Positions 21,162 to 33,273 of a stretch of 64,000 nt of DNA are shown here, in pieces (the stretch's first letter is position 1; each line of letters starts with the position of its first letter). The notes under the pieces are model-generated. The model searched no databases. It had not been told where the DNA came from and saw only the letters and a program-made list of their open reading frames with translations. Origin of the DNA: Erigeron canadensis (Eukaryota > Streptophyta > Magnoliopsida > Asterales > Asteraceae). The translations under genes were made by a program, and so were the position numbers. Location of the stretch: positions 11,036,649 through 11,100,648 of the forward strand of contig NC_057763.1 of assembly GCF_010389155.1 (NCBI RefSeq), written 5' to 3'.

Positions 21162-23074
21162 ATGAAACAATTGGAAGTTGAGAAGACAAATGAGATGCTT
21201 CGGGCAAATGCTTTGGTTGAGGACATAGATTCATTAAATGTTAAATTGAATGAGTCTACCCCTGGGTTGAAAGAAATGGAAGATCAAATTTCTAACCTAA
21301 AATATGATTGTTGTATAAAAGATTCTCTTTATCAACAACTTGAAAAAAAAAAATGAGGAACTCAAAACTGAAATAGATTTTTATCAAGAAAAGTTGTACA
21401 AGATAAATCGAACTTATCAACAAATCTATTTGAATAGGCCAAGAAATTCAAAAACTCATTTCAACTCAAGGTTAGGTTATGTCAATCCAGAACATTTGCT
21501 CAAAGCATAAAAAGAGGTTCCTTCACTTTATAAAGAACCTCATATGAAAAATGGGATGACTGGTCAGTTTGTGAGACCAAGTCATGGTAATGTTGAGGCA
21601 GATGATTTTATAAAGAAAGGAGCAAATGTTTACTTCAATTATGAATTAATTGATGAGTCATTTGATTTTTTAACTCGACCTGTGTGTCAAAGCAATAAAG
21701 AAAATCATGAGGTAGAGGTTCCTGAAATACTTGAGTGTTTTAGGGAAAAACCTTTGGATGATTCAACTTCATTTCCAAAACCTGAAATTGTCAGACCTTA
21801 TATACCACAAAGTGTTTTGGAAAAAGAAATTGATGATTTAAAAACGTCTCTTGATGAAAAACATGCACTCATAGAAAATCTGAAGGCTCAAACTCATTGT
21901 GGTAACAAAAGAAACCCATCCAAGACAAATACCTTAATTTGTGACCAACCAGGGTGCTTTGTATGTGAAATCATGAATGAACCTGAGCAAACCAATTTTG
22001 AAAACAGTAAAACTTCAAACCAGTCTACTTGTTCAATCTGTGAAATTTTGAATGCATCTGTACAAACTGATCTTGAAGTTGTGCATGTTTTTGTTCAAAC
22101 TGATTTTGCTCAAGATGAATATGATGATGTTTCTATTGATCCAACTGATATGTATTTTGATACATCAATTCTTAAGTTTTTAGAAGACACTCAAACTTAC
22201 TTTAATGAATTTAATGATGCAATCAAAATGTTTGAAAAGAAAAAGGATCAACGAATAAAAGTGGTTAAGGAACTAAATAAAGTCAAAGTGGAACTAAATT
22301 TGACAAAATTGAAACTTCGATCATTTTTGGACAAAGAAAAAGCATCACAATCATTTAAGCAAAGTTCATGTCTGACAAATGTGTCTGAATCGAGTGTGAA
22401 ATTGGAAACATAATCTCAGCTATTCAATGATTTTATGAATGGAAATCATAAATTTAATCCTGACTTTGAAAAAATCTTTGAGAAAAAGGAAAACAAACCT
22501 GAATTTATTGCGATAAAGAATCCAAAATCATACTCTTCAGCACATACCCAACAAGGTAAGAAGACAAGACCAAAAGCCACAAAAGCTTTTCATAAAGTGA
22601 AGACCACTGGTGACTCAAAACCTACTAAAATTAAAACTGAAACTAACTCACCAAAAGAAGTGAAATCTCGCAAGAGTTCCTAGGAAGTCTCAGACGACCT
22701 CTAAGTCTACTTTGAAGGTAGTTAGAGACACAACCTCAGGGATTACTAAATATAAAGATCAGTAAGGTTGGTTGTCACCTAATGATATTAAGAAAGGTCA
22801 AATGAGTAATGAAACCATCAAGAAGAAACCTGGGAAGAACTTAAAGACAAATTTGTTTTCTAATTTAAAGAATGTTCATGTTTCAGGTGACATGTGCTTA
22901 ACTAGTAGCAGTAAATGGATTCCTAAAGATAGATTTTTACATGCTTCTAGAAAAATCAAGCTTGATGGCATTTCAACTCAAATCAAACAAGTGTGGATTG
23001 TTCATAGATCAAAATCAATAGATAGTGCTAATACATCTAGAACTACTCCCACTTGTATCAAAACTTGTGTTTAA
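21162..23074 (+). pseudogene. Long Gag extension with coiled coil and VQTD motifs
   Basis: Homologous along its length to 1843-4086 (-): shared EKTNEMLRANA, DFYQEKLYK, GQFVRPSHGN and SVLEKEIDDLK. Stops or frameshifts at about 21355, 21509, 22412 and 22682 split it. Near 21958-22115 a Cys-pair module occurs twice: CFVCEIMNEPEQTNF and CSICEILNASVQTDL, followed by VFVQTDF. The VQTD form matches the LC8-binding consensus. The last piece (22772-23074) corresponds to the basic region before protease. Confidence 0.85.
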
Positions 23075-23217
23075 TCTGTTTGTGTTTGTAATTCGTATGT
23101 CAACTTTAAACAATTATGTGTGTTTACTTGTTATCTTTGAATAAATTCATGTTTGAGTGCTCACCCGCAAGGACCCATTATATGTGGGGACCTTAACATA
23201 ATAACTTGTTTTTGCAG
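23075..23217 (+). other. Intron-like gap before pol
   Basis: A T-rich non-coding stretch ends with TTGTTTTTGCAG at 23217, and coding sequence resumes immediately. An equivalent acceptor-like sequence precedes the protease region of the minus-strand element (near 1830) and the truncated copia (near 14029). A spliced junction between Gag and Pol is possible but only the acceptor is convincing. Confidence 0.45.
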
Positions 23218-23760
23218 GAATATCTGATTTGTGTATGGTATGTTGACTCGGAATGTTCTCGTCACATGACTGGAAACAAGTCATTACTCACTAATTTTGT
23301 TGAGAAATTTATGGGAATGGTCAGATTTGGAAATGATCATATTGCCCCTATTCTTGGTTATGGGGACATTGTCAAAAATGGAATTACTATCAAGAGAGTT
23401 TCCTATGTTGAAGGATTAGGTCACAATCTTTTTAGTGTTGGACAATTCTGTGACAATGATCTTCAAGTACTTTTCAAAAGATACGAATGCAAAGTTCAAA
23501 CCGCAGACAGGGTAGATATTCTCAATGGAACAAGGGACAATAATTTGTTCATCATTGATCTGAATAATGTTTCAAATCTAGATTCTGACATTTACCTTCT
23601 CTCAAAAGCCTTTGCACAAAATTCTTGGTTATGGCATCGTCGTTTGTCTCATCTTAACTTTCAAACTATCAATGCTTTAGTGGACTAATAGCTTGTTGAA
23701 GGTCTTCCTAATTACAAGTATGAATTTGAACATGTTTGTCCGGCTTGTGCTATTGGTAAG
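23218..23760 (+). pseudogene. Protease-proximal and pre-integrase HHCC region
   Basis: Starts VWYVDSECSRHMTGNK, where the usual DSG of the protease-like block is DSE. It continues GLGHNLFSVGQFCDND and WLWHRRLSHLNFQTIN. A TAA at 23686-23688 breaks it, after which FEHVCPACAIGKM supplies the two Cys of the HHCC site. Compare 1185-1733 (-). Confidence 0.88.
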
Positions 23761-24987
23761 ATGAAGAAGGCATCTCACAAACCAATGAAACATCTGAGTA
23801 CCGAAGGTCCTATGCATCTTTTGCATATGGATTTGTATGGACCAATGAAAGTTAAAAGCATTCATGGAAAGAGATATATTCTTGTGATTGTTGATGATTT
23901 TTCTCGTTACACTTGGGTTTTCTTTCTTCATGCCAAAAGTGATGCTCCAAAAGAAATCATTGATTTCATCAAACAAACCCAAGTCAATCTTCAATCCTCA
24001 GTTCGAATTGTTCGTTCCGATAATGGCACAGAATTCAAGAATTCAACAATTGATTCTTTATTTAAATCATTAGGCATTACTCATCAATTCTCTGCCACAA
24101 GAACACCTCAACAAAATGGAGTAGTTGAATGTCAAAATCGAACTCTTGTTGAAGCAGCTAGAACAATGCTTGCCTATTCAAAGCTGCCTCCAAATCTTTG
24201 GGCTGAAGCTGTAGCTACTGCTTGTTTTACTCAGAACAGGTCCATTATCAACAAGAGATTTGACAAAACTCCATATGAGGTGATCAACAAAAGAAAACCC
24301 AATGTGAACTTCTTACACATTTTTGGATGTGTTTGTTATGTTCCCAATGATTGAGACAATTTGGGTAAATTTGAACCAAAAGGTGATGAGGCATACTTTA
24401 TTGGTTACTCAAGAGAATCGATTGCATATCGTGTCTACAATCGTCGGACAAAGAATATAGTTGAGAGTATGAATGTTAGATTTGATGAACTCTCTGGTAT
24501 GGTTCTTGAACAAAACAGTTCAAGATCCGAACTTAATCGACCACAAGCTTCCGCAACAATAACCGCTTCAAATGTCAAATCTCAATTCAGTACTCCGACC
24601 ACAGAGGATTTGGATACTTTGTTTGAAGCATTTTACCATGATCATCCAAGAATGTATGAACCCGGTTTAGATACAAATACAGTTTCCAGTACCATGAACA
24701 CTTCTTCAGCACCAAATGGAGACGATGAGTCATCACCATCACTCAATTCAAATATATCTTCTCCATCATTTGATTCTCCTCTTCATACTGCCACTTCTGA
24801 GTTGCAAGGTCCACATACTCATATTTCTCAAGTGACAAATCCTGCTACTAATCCTGAAGTTTATAACACTGAAGACTTTGTTGAACCTCTGGCAACTTCA
24901 TTTGAGCAAGTAACTGCACAACATATGCCGACGTTCATTGATACTGAAGAATTAAATGATCGACAAGACCCTTTTGAGTATAGTTGA
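23761..24987 (+). pseudogene. Integrase core and C-terminus
   Basis: Catalytic motifs are VDDFSRYTW, RSDNGTEFKN and QQNGVVE, so the D,D-35-E triad is present, unlike the copy at 408-1166. Conserved KPNVNFLHIFGCVCY follows. A TGA at 24352-24354 interrupts between VPND and NLGKF, and the frame continues with the C-terminal part (GYSRESIAYRVYN). The Ser/Thr-rich hinge (24540-24950) then leads to RT after a frameshift near 24956-24985. Confidence 0.9.
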
Positions 24988-26518
24988 GCCAAAAACAGTG
25001 AATGAAGCACTCGGTAGTCCAGATTGGGTGAAAGCTATGCAGGAAGAACTCAATCAATTTGAGAGGCTTCAAGTGTGGAGATTGGTTCCGAATCCTAACA
25101 AGAACAAACAACCAATCAAAGCAAAGTGGATCTTCAAGAACAAAAAGGATGAAAACGGAGTTGTTGTACGAAATAAAGCACGTTTGGTTGCAAAGGGATA
25201 TTGTCAACAAGATGGCATAGATTATGATGAGACGTTTGCACCAGTTGCGCGAATTGAAGCAATACGTATGTTTCTTGCCTATGCTGCCTACAAGAACTTT
25301 ACTGTATATCAAATGGATGTCAAAAAAGCATTTTTGAACGGAGTTCTCAAGGAAGAAGTTTATGTTGAACAACCGGAAGGTTTTGTGTACTCTGCACATC
25401 CGGATTATGACTACAGGTTAAATAAGGCATTGTATGGTCTGAAACAAGCTCCTCGTGCATGGTATGACGCTCTCACTGCTTTTCTCTTGAAATCTGGATT
25501 CAACAAAGGTTCAATTGATACTACTGTGTTCATTAAAAGACAAGGTAGTGTCATTATTTTAATCCAGATTTATGTTGATGATATAATTTTTGGGTCGACT
25601 AACCCTAATTACTGCAAGAATTTTTCTGCATTGATGATTAGCAAATTTGAAATGAGTATGATGGGTGAATTAAACTTTTTCCTTAGTCTTCAAGTCAAAC
25701 AGTTGTCCAATGGTACATTTATTTGTCAAAATAAGTATATACTTGACATGTTGAAAAAGTTTGATATGATAAATTGTCAACCAATTGGAACACCCATGGA
25801 GATTCGAACAAAAATTCATGCAGATTTAAATGGTAAATCTTTTGATCAAAAGAAATATCGCAGTATGATAGGGTTACTCATGTATTTGACTGTCAGTCGC
25901 CCGTATATTATGTTTTCCACATGTATGTGTTCAAGGTACCAGGCCAATCCCAAAGAAAGTCATTTTCAGGCCGTCAAACGTATTTTCCGTTACCTTAAAG
26001 GCACAATGAACCTTGGTTTGTGGTATCCAAAGGATACTGGCTTTCAATTAGTTGCATACTCGGATGCTGACCATGCAGGTTGTAAGTTGGATAGAAAGAG
26101 CACTTCGGGAAGTGTAAAGTTTTTAGGGGATAGGTTGGTAAGTTGGTCTTCAAAGAAGCAGAATTGTGTATTGACATCGACTGCAGAAGCTGAATATGTT
26201 GCTGCAGCTAGCTGTTGCTCACAAGTTCTTTGGATGAAGACACAATTAACTGACTATGGATTTCAGTTTGAGAGAATTCCTATCTACTGTGACTCAAAGA
26301 GTGCCATTGCTATATCCTGTAATCCAGTACAGCATACTAAAACCAAACACATAGATGTTCGGTACCATTTTATTAAAGATCATGTTGAGAAAGGTAACAT
26401 CGAACTCTATTTTGTCCCCACTGACTACCAGTTGGCAGACCTTTTTACTAAACCACTAGATGAACAAAGGTTCAATTTTCTAAAAACCAAACTTGGAATG
26501 CTTGATTTACAAACTTAA
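24956..26518 (+). CDS. Copia reverse transcriptase and RNase H (RVT_2), open frame
   Basis: 520 codons without a stop. RT motifs in order: [42 protein letters not shown] (first Asp), [24 protein letters not shown] (the two catalytic Asp) and then RNase H with [26 protein letters not shown] and H-x-DVRYHF. The length and order are complete for the family. This is the only intact enzymatic domain of a transposon in the window. It is cut off from the integrase by a frameshift upstream, so it is not a working polyprotein as it stands. Confidence 0.93.
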   Translation: MIDKTLLSIVEPKTVNEALGSPDWVKAMQEELNQFERLQVWRLVPNPNKNKQPIKAKWIFKNKKDENGVVVRNKARLVAKGYCQQDGIDYDETFAPVARIEAIRMFLAYAAYKNFTVYQMDVKKAFLNGVLKEEVYVEQPEGFVYSAHPDYDYRLNKALYGLKQAPRAWYDALTAFLLKSGFNKGSIDTTVFIKRQGSVIILIQIYVDDIIFGSTNPNYCKNFSALMISKFEMSMMGELNFFLSLQVKQLSNGTFICQNKYILDMLKKFDMINCQPIGTPMEIRTKIHADLNGKSFDQKKYRSMIGLLMYLTVSRPYIMFSTCMCSRYQANPKESHFQAVKRIFRYLKGTMNLGLWYPKDTGFQLVAYSDADHAGCKLDRKSTSGSVKFLGDRLVSWSSKKQNCVLTSTAEAEYVAAASCCSQVLWMKTQLTDYGFQFERIPIYCDSKSAIAISCNPVQHTKTKHIDVRYHFIKDHVEKGNIELYFVPTDYQLADLFTKPLDEQRFNFLKTKLGMLDLQT

Positions 26519-27486
26519 TTGCTTTCTTGCTGTGTATTCTATGTTCATTTTCAGTTTCAAACATTGATGTGTTTTACTTGTTGTTACATGCAATGTTTGG
26601 GGGGGGGGGGGGGGGGGGAAGGTAGAATGCATGATTTTAGGGGGAATTTGTAAATTACTTTTTCACTTATATGCTTAATTCTAGGGGGAGTATGCAAATA
26701 CATGCAAATATTTTTGTTATTTGTTATGTTGTGTTTATATTTTACTTCTATTTGTGTGTTTGTTCTAAAATTGGAAAACCAAATACAATAATAGAAAAGA
26801 TAAAAAGACAAAGATTTTTTTTGTTATGTTTTCATTTTATTTTATGTTATTTATTTTATTTTATTTTTATATATAAAAGTTTTTTTAAGCCCAATTTTTT
26901 TGTTGTTGTTTAATACCTAAAAAGATCTTAAGCCCAAATTATTTTGCCAAGCCCACAAGTTTTTGAAAGCCCATCAGGCACAATCTGGGTAGACACGCGG
27001 GTCAACCCACGCCCATGACCCGAACTTGACGATTAAAAGGAAAAAGAAATGGGTGGGGCTCATTTATTTCCTTTCAAATTTAAATCATTTTGTTTTGTTT
27101 GTCTCTCTCAAAAAGCCGATCACTTCATCAAAAGATCATATTTTTGTATATTTGTTTTGGATTATATCTTAAGTGGATTGTGATCTCAGTGTGTTTCTAA
27201 GTGCATTTCATCTCTTTTCATCATCAGATCATCGTGTGATAGAGGTAGAAATTCTTTTTTCTTATTTGAATACCAACTGTTTGATTAAATGCCAATATGA
27301 ACGGATCATGTTTGTTATGATTTTTGTGATGTTTTGTTGTATTGTTTGATGAACTTAGACGCATGTTTAGGCTTTGTAAGTGTTGTTTATCCTTTTAACA
27401 TGTCCTCTTTCTCATTAGATTAAAATTTCTGGGTTGGATTTGAAGGTTTGGGTAAATTCTGGAAATTAGTTTGAATTTGTTCTAAG
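26519..27486 (+). other. Post-pol spacer, first part, with G-rich tracts
   Basis: Non-coding. A run of 20 G (26599-26618) preceded by CATGCAATGTTT is followed by TTTTAGGGGGAAT (26635) and CTAGGGGGAGTATG (26681). The same CATGCAATGTTTGAGGGGG context occurs on the minus strand at 62950-62980 in the related element, so the tracts are a family feature. Repeated polypurine-like tracts downstream of pol are described for Sireviruses. The remainder is AT-rich with no gene. Confidence 0.75.
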
Positions 27487-28500
27487 TGCCGAAGTTTTAG
27501 CTCGGCATCCTTAACAAGTGTCAACGATCATCTTCATACCTTCATAATTTCTGGGCTTGTAAATATCCATCTTTTATAAAGGACGTTGAGATGTTTGCTC
27601 GGCAAACAAGTGTTTTCATAAATCTCTTACGAGTGTTTTCAACTATATGCAGAGCTCTTTACTCGGCATACTTTAAAAGTGTTTCACCTGACCCTCAAAC
27701 ATTCACAAGGGATAAATAACATGATCATGATTGCCATTTGCTGAGGTGTTTGCCCGACAAACCATTGATTTCTCAGAACACATTCAAAGGATTTCAAATG
27801 TGTGCAGAGCTTTGAACTCGACTACTTCCAGTTTTTCATGAAAATTTTTCCAAAATACCAAAGTTCTCATTTGCAGAGCATTTTGCTCAGAACATCAATA
27901 TAATCTTTTTCAAAATACCTTATTTGCAGAACTTTATACTTGAATTTCTTCATGTAATTTCCTTGAAATAATTTTCTCATGTTTTTCTTGAATAAAGCAG
28001 TTTGCAGAGCTCTAAGCTCGGCAAACAATACATTTTACATGAAATATTTCTTAAGTCCTTTGAACCATTTGCAGAGCAATGAGCTCGGCAAACCACAATT
28101 TCCTTGAAAAATTTTCTAAGTCATATTTTTCAAATTATACTATTTGCAGAGCATTTTGCTTGGCAAACAGTTAAAGTCTCTCAAAATAGACTTGCAATCA
28201 ATTTTTCCTTGAAATGATCCTTTATCAATTGGCAACATTCTTGTTGTTTAATCAAAGGATTTTTCATAGATTCAAAATGAAGTCTAATCTATTTGTTCTA
28301 TATGTTGAGGTATTGGCTCGGCATATCATAGACTTCATTTACATTCACACTGGAATGCATATCTTCTGCCTGCCGAAGTTTTTGCTCGGCAAATCTTACA
28401 AGTTGCCCAAAATCTGTTCCAAAACCATTTTCCATACTTGTAATGTTACTGGGAAAAATTTTTCTTATGCTATCTGCGCAGGAAGCTCGACAAACACATA
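27487..28500 (+). repeat. Hairpin array (TTTGCAGAGC/GCTCGGCAAA)
   Basis: About 13 spaced units of an inverted repeat with left arm TTTGC(A/C)GAGC or TGCCGAAG and right arm GCTCGGCAAA. Examples: 27487-27509, 27583-27608, 27646-27672, 28010-28036, 28068-28095, 28143-28168 and 28371-28395. Spacing is 50-100 bp. Arms in several copies have decayed. The array sits between pol and the extra ORF. Confidence 0.88.
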
Positions 28501-28610
28501 AATTTGTCAATTTTTATTTCTTGTCTAAAAGTTCTTGTCTTTGTCAACTTTATTATGTCTTGATAAATGTGAATGTGTTATATGTGGGTCCATTTATAGT
28601 TTTCATGAGT

Positions 28611-28757
28611 ATTAGGGTAAGAAGCAAGGTATTGAACGCCTTTGTGTACTACCTTTGTTATCTTATCTTTAAATACTTATGTGATTCTATAAATTGTAAT
28701 GTTTTCTTATATATATTAGGGTGAGAAGCAAGGTATTGAACGCCTTTGTGTACTACC
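28611..28757 (+). repeat. Twin hairpins with conserved 18-nt loop upstream of extra ORF
   Basis: Two direct copies 104 bp apart (28611-28653 and 28715-28757) share TTGAACGCCTTTGTGTAC as a loop. The loop is flanked by AAGGTA/TACCTT in the first copy and AAGGTA/TACCGT in the second, and longer partial arms extend the stem (TAAGA.../...TCTTA and TATATTA.../...TAATATA). The same loop recurs three times upstream of the homologous ORF of the minus-strand element. Confidence 0.85.
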
Positions 28758-28931
28758 GTTGTTTTCTCATACTTAATATATGTACGAAACATTGTGTTTG
28801 TGAAAATAATGTGTCTAAGTTGTTCTAATGTGTATATTTCTTTATGTGGTGTCTAAAGTTGTTTTTCTAGTCAAATGTTGGTCAATTTGTTTCTCTTTTC
28901 ATGTTTTTCTTAAAAAAAAAATTATAAAAAG

Positions 28932-31900
28932 ATGACTATGTTTGAAGAAGGTGCCTCAATGAAGATGCAAGCTAATCAAGCTTTACATATACCAATTGCA
29001 TCCAAATTCCCAATCATCACTGAGATTCTTAATCATCATCCATTGAACATAGCTCTCACTAATGGTGCTATAGTTCCAGAGAAATATGTCTTCGATTTGT
29101 GGGAATCTATCGAGTACATAAAAGCTGATAAGAGAAAGAAATTAGAAGACTTCTTTCAATATACTCTGGAATCAGAAGGAAAATTCTACTTGTGCAAGTT
29201 CAACTTGGAACAATTCAGAGCTATATTGGGCTTCCCTGAATATGAAGAATATGAAGAACTGCCTTCAGTAGAAGAAATGTTAACTGCAGTTCAATCACTA
29301 GGATATGAAGGAGAGTTGTCTTCATTGAGAGACTTTAAAAGGATGAATGTGGCTACATTGTGGCACACAATGTACAATGTACTGAGTACTTGCTTGATGC
29401 CATCTCAGAAAGGAATTGATGCAATGACAAGACATTCTCTGTCACTTTACTATGCTGTCACTCATAATGTACAATGTGACTATGCAAAGATAATCTGGAA
29501 GAAACTGGCTCAAGTAGTGAAAGCTAAAGATGGGCAAGAAAGAAAGTACATTTCGTACATCAGATTCTTCACTCTAATAATTGAAGATGTTCTTAATTCC
29601 ACCGATATCATTCCCAAATTAGATGACAGCTTCAAATGTGTCATTGTGATGTACAAGTCAAATCTAAGAGGCACAGGGAGTGATGTTGCTAAACCATTTC
29701 CTATTCCACCATTTTTGATAAATCTTGTTCCGGCTAACAGTCCCCATCTTAGGACGTATAGAGAGTGGTTAGACACAGTTACGGGGTCTGAAAGCCGACA
29801 GACTCCTACCCAAACTGTGCATAAGTCACCAAGTAAGGGTCCTAGGATCTTAAAAAGAAAAAGAGGGGATAGAGGAGAGAGGGGACTGTTAAGCCACAAA
29901 GGAGAAAAGTAAAAAGAGTATCATTTGAATCTCCCAATATCTCATCTTCTCAAACAACACCACCACCATCATAATTAACACCATCAATTTCAACAACACC
30001 TTCTACACCACGTCCTTGTTTTTCTTCCCCGATTCCACCAATTCTTTCTCCACCGCAATTATCCACAATACTTGAAACAACATCAAACATTCCTGCTCCC
30101 ATTCCTGGGAGAAGATTAAAGATGCAAGCTAGAAGGATTAAATCCAAATCTGGTTTGTTAAAAATTACCAAGAAGAAGCACAAGAAGAAACATTCTGCTT
30201 CATCTTCTAGCTTGCAGGGAGCGGAGTCGGGTACAGTTGCTATTGATCAATCTTTTGGTACCTTGACGGATTTTGATGATGACCATATCACACAAACCAT
30301 TGAAAGTGTGATATCGGATGTTATTTCTGAGGATCAGGGCACTGTAGATGAAGTTGTGCCGGAGGAACAAGGAAGGAATGATGGAGGAGTTGAAAATACT
30401 GGAGAGGTTGAGAGGTCTGGGCCAGGACAAAGGCGTAAAGAAAACGTTTGCCCTCCAATAGATGAAACAAATGAGTTTAGCCGGGATGACAACCCTAGGG
30501 TAGAAGTCGAGAGCTCCCCACTCTCCTAACCATTCTGACTCCTCACAACAGGAGTTAGTCTCACAAAGGCACGGGGAACAACCACGATCACCACACTCTC
30601 CTCATTTCGAGGATGAGAGTGTTGAAATCAGAGAGGACCAGCCTGACCTCTCGCCTTCAGTTCATGCACTTGAGTCTAGATCTCCTAGGGACACGGACCT
30701 GCAAGCTCAGTTTAGTACTGATGCCGGAACAAGAGGAGAGGGACCCACTTTGTGTGACCCTCTAGGACAACTTGGAGGTCCTGCCTTAGCTAACACTATG
30801 CCAGCTTTAGCCGCAGGCAACAGTTCTCAAACCGAGACTGAGAGACAGTATGAACGCCAAGGTGACACTGTTGTTTCTCAGGATCAACCTGAGACTGTAT
30901 TAACGGGCATTCTCAGTAACCCTGGTGGTGTGAGTGGTGTTACCTAACAACAAGTCCCGGACATTAATTTATCACAGTCTAGGACACAACTTGATTCTGG
31001 TTGTGAAGCCAATGAATCTGAAACTGCTGGTGAGGGTTTACCCCAAGGATCTGTAGGAAATCCTGAAACAGCTTCAGCTGGTTTAGGTCACACCACAAAT
31101 GTGCCAACAACCTCCGGGTTGGTTCCACCATCATTACAAACACCAACACCAAGTCAAACAACACAAACACCCCAACAAACTTCATCAACTTCTAACCAAC
31201 AAGACAAAGACAACACATGAAATCATTTATTACAAATCTTGAGGTCTGAAGGTGATAGCATTAACATGATTGATAGGGGAGTGTTGAATACTTTGGAGTT
31301 GAGGGATAGAGAACTTGAGCATGCACGACAAGTCCATGCTTTGAAAGAGCAAGTACAAACTCAGAAGGCTAAATATGATGCAAAACTTGCTGCTTTCGAG
31401 CTAAGATTGATTGCTCTTGACTTTTGCTGACCGGCCTCGGTTTCTACAAGACGGGATGATCCTGATTCAGATGATCACCCCAAGGAGGAGAACCAAGGAG
31501 ATGGTCAAGCCAATATTGCTAATACTTCGGCAAAAGTAGAAGGAACTAGTGGTGATGTATAGATGGGGGAAAGAAATGAAGGTGGGAATGAAGAAGGAAT
31601 TGAAGATCAGGCTGAATTAGATATATCAGCCGAAATGTGGACAGAGCTTGGTTTGAATGTTGAAGAAGTTGAGAATTCTGAATATAGGGATGAAATAAGG
31701 AAAAGATTAGAAGATGTGTTTGGAATGGGAGAGATTGAAGGAGAAGAGGAAGAAGAGATTATTGATGAAGATATTGTTGATGAAGCTTTAATTGAATTTG
31801 CTGAAGGAGAGGCAGACGCAGAAGCAATCAAAGACAAATTGTGTTGAGTGTTCTGGAATTTGTTGAGACTGAAAGATCTACTGATGAACCAGTGTTTGAA

Positions 31901-33222
31901 GAATTCGATGATCTTGATTATTTTACAACTGGTCCTTCAGGTAGAAATGAAGCTGAAGAGTCAACAATTCCATCTGTGTCAACTCTGAAGCAATATTCTT
32001 TCAATGATTTTGAAGGGTTTGATGAGCTGAGAAAAACCCCTGAAGCCGTTTCTCAAGATTTCAAGAAGTCAACTTTTAAGCAAGTGTTAAGAGAAGCGAT
32101 CATTTATGAAGAAGAACCACTTCCCGACTACTTCCCTACAGAACTAACCGAAGAACAATGGAACTTTGTAAATACGGGGTACTTCCTCAGAGATCAAGCT
32201 AGAATGGTTGCACTTGGCATTAAGCCAAAGCAAGCTGCAATCAAGTCAAGATTTTTGGAGGAAAGAGCATTTCCAATCTTCTGCGGAGCTACTAAGGTTG
32301 TCAAAGTAGGAAGACTGGAATTTGATGCTATGTAAAAGTTTAAGGATCCAAAACAAGTTGAAGAATACAGATCTCTCCTTAAACTTGCTGATAGCTACAA
32401 TCCAAACATTCTTGAAGATCAGAGGAAGTTCAGGATCGTGGTGATGATCAGAGTGATCTTGATTAGAAAAACTCACATCTCTATACCTTGTTTTCATGTC
32501 AAGAGAGAAAATGGCTTGATATATAGATTCAATGAAGCTCACTTCAAACTTTTGCCGGTTGATGACATAATTTTCCTCTACAACCACTATGTGAATGCCA
32601 TTCAAAGATATCGTGAAGATCTTATTGCCTTTGATGCAGTGAAGAGATACATGTCCAACGTTATTCAATATGCATCATTGAAAGATTTTCAGATTGGGTT
32701 TGAGTTGGTTAAGAGGAAGATTAATGTTCCATATCCAGATCAAAGTCTTTACACAGAAGATATAGAAAGGTTGAATATTGGTCATGTTCCCGAGAAACCA
32801 ACACTTGGAGTAATTTTTCTTAATAGCAGAAAAAAGAAGATCTTTGTTAAAATGTGCGACCTTGCTTCTTACTCTGATGGAACCCTGGAATTCTGTAAGA
32901 ATGTGCTGTTATGTTTATCTAAAGATGAAGAGTCTGATCAAAAGAAAGCTCTGCTTGATAAGGTAATCAGCAAGATTGATAAGAGACTGGGTTTCAGAGA
33001 GAGTATTAGAATGATAAGGTAGGCAAAGAATGTTAAGAAGTCTAAGTATGTTGAGAGAAGAAGGGGGGGGTGTAGATCAAGTATGAACCTAGTAATATGT
33101 TGGGACCACATAACATTCCTCCTAGAGACTATGAAGCAAACATGGTGGTCCCCGAAGATAAACCTGAAGGTGACAACTGGTTTTGGCATCCAAACGAAAA
33201 CAGACCAAATACTCGAGCCTAA
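28932..33222 (+). pseudogene. Extra ORF downstream of RNase H (about 1400 residues, broken)
   Basis: Starts MTMFEEGASMKMQANQAL and reads on through five or six frames to GPHNIPPRDYEANMVVPEDK, just before the polypurine tract. It is homologous along its length to 56382-61058 (-). Shared blocks are NHHPLNIALTNG, PPFLINLVPANSP, VPEEQGRNDGGVEN, FLEERAFPIFC, DFQIGFELVKRKIN, YSDGTLEFCKNV and GPHNIPP. The middle is Ser/Pro/Thr and acid-rich. I see no transmembrane segment or signal peptide. Position matches the env-like ORF of SIRE1-type elements, but I cannot match the sequence to a named family. Confidence 0.8.
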
Positions 33223-33262
33223 AGACTATTGACTCTCGGATACATTTTGACAAATCACTACT

Positions 33263-33272
33263 AAGGGGGAGA
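33263..33272 (+). promoter_or_regulatory. Polypurine tract
   Basis: AAGGGGGAGA directly before the 3' LTR. Confidence 0.9.
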
Positions 33273-33273
33273 T

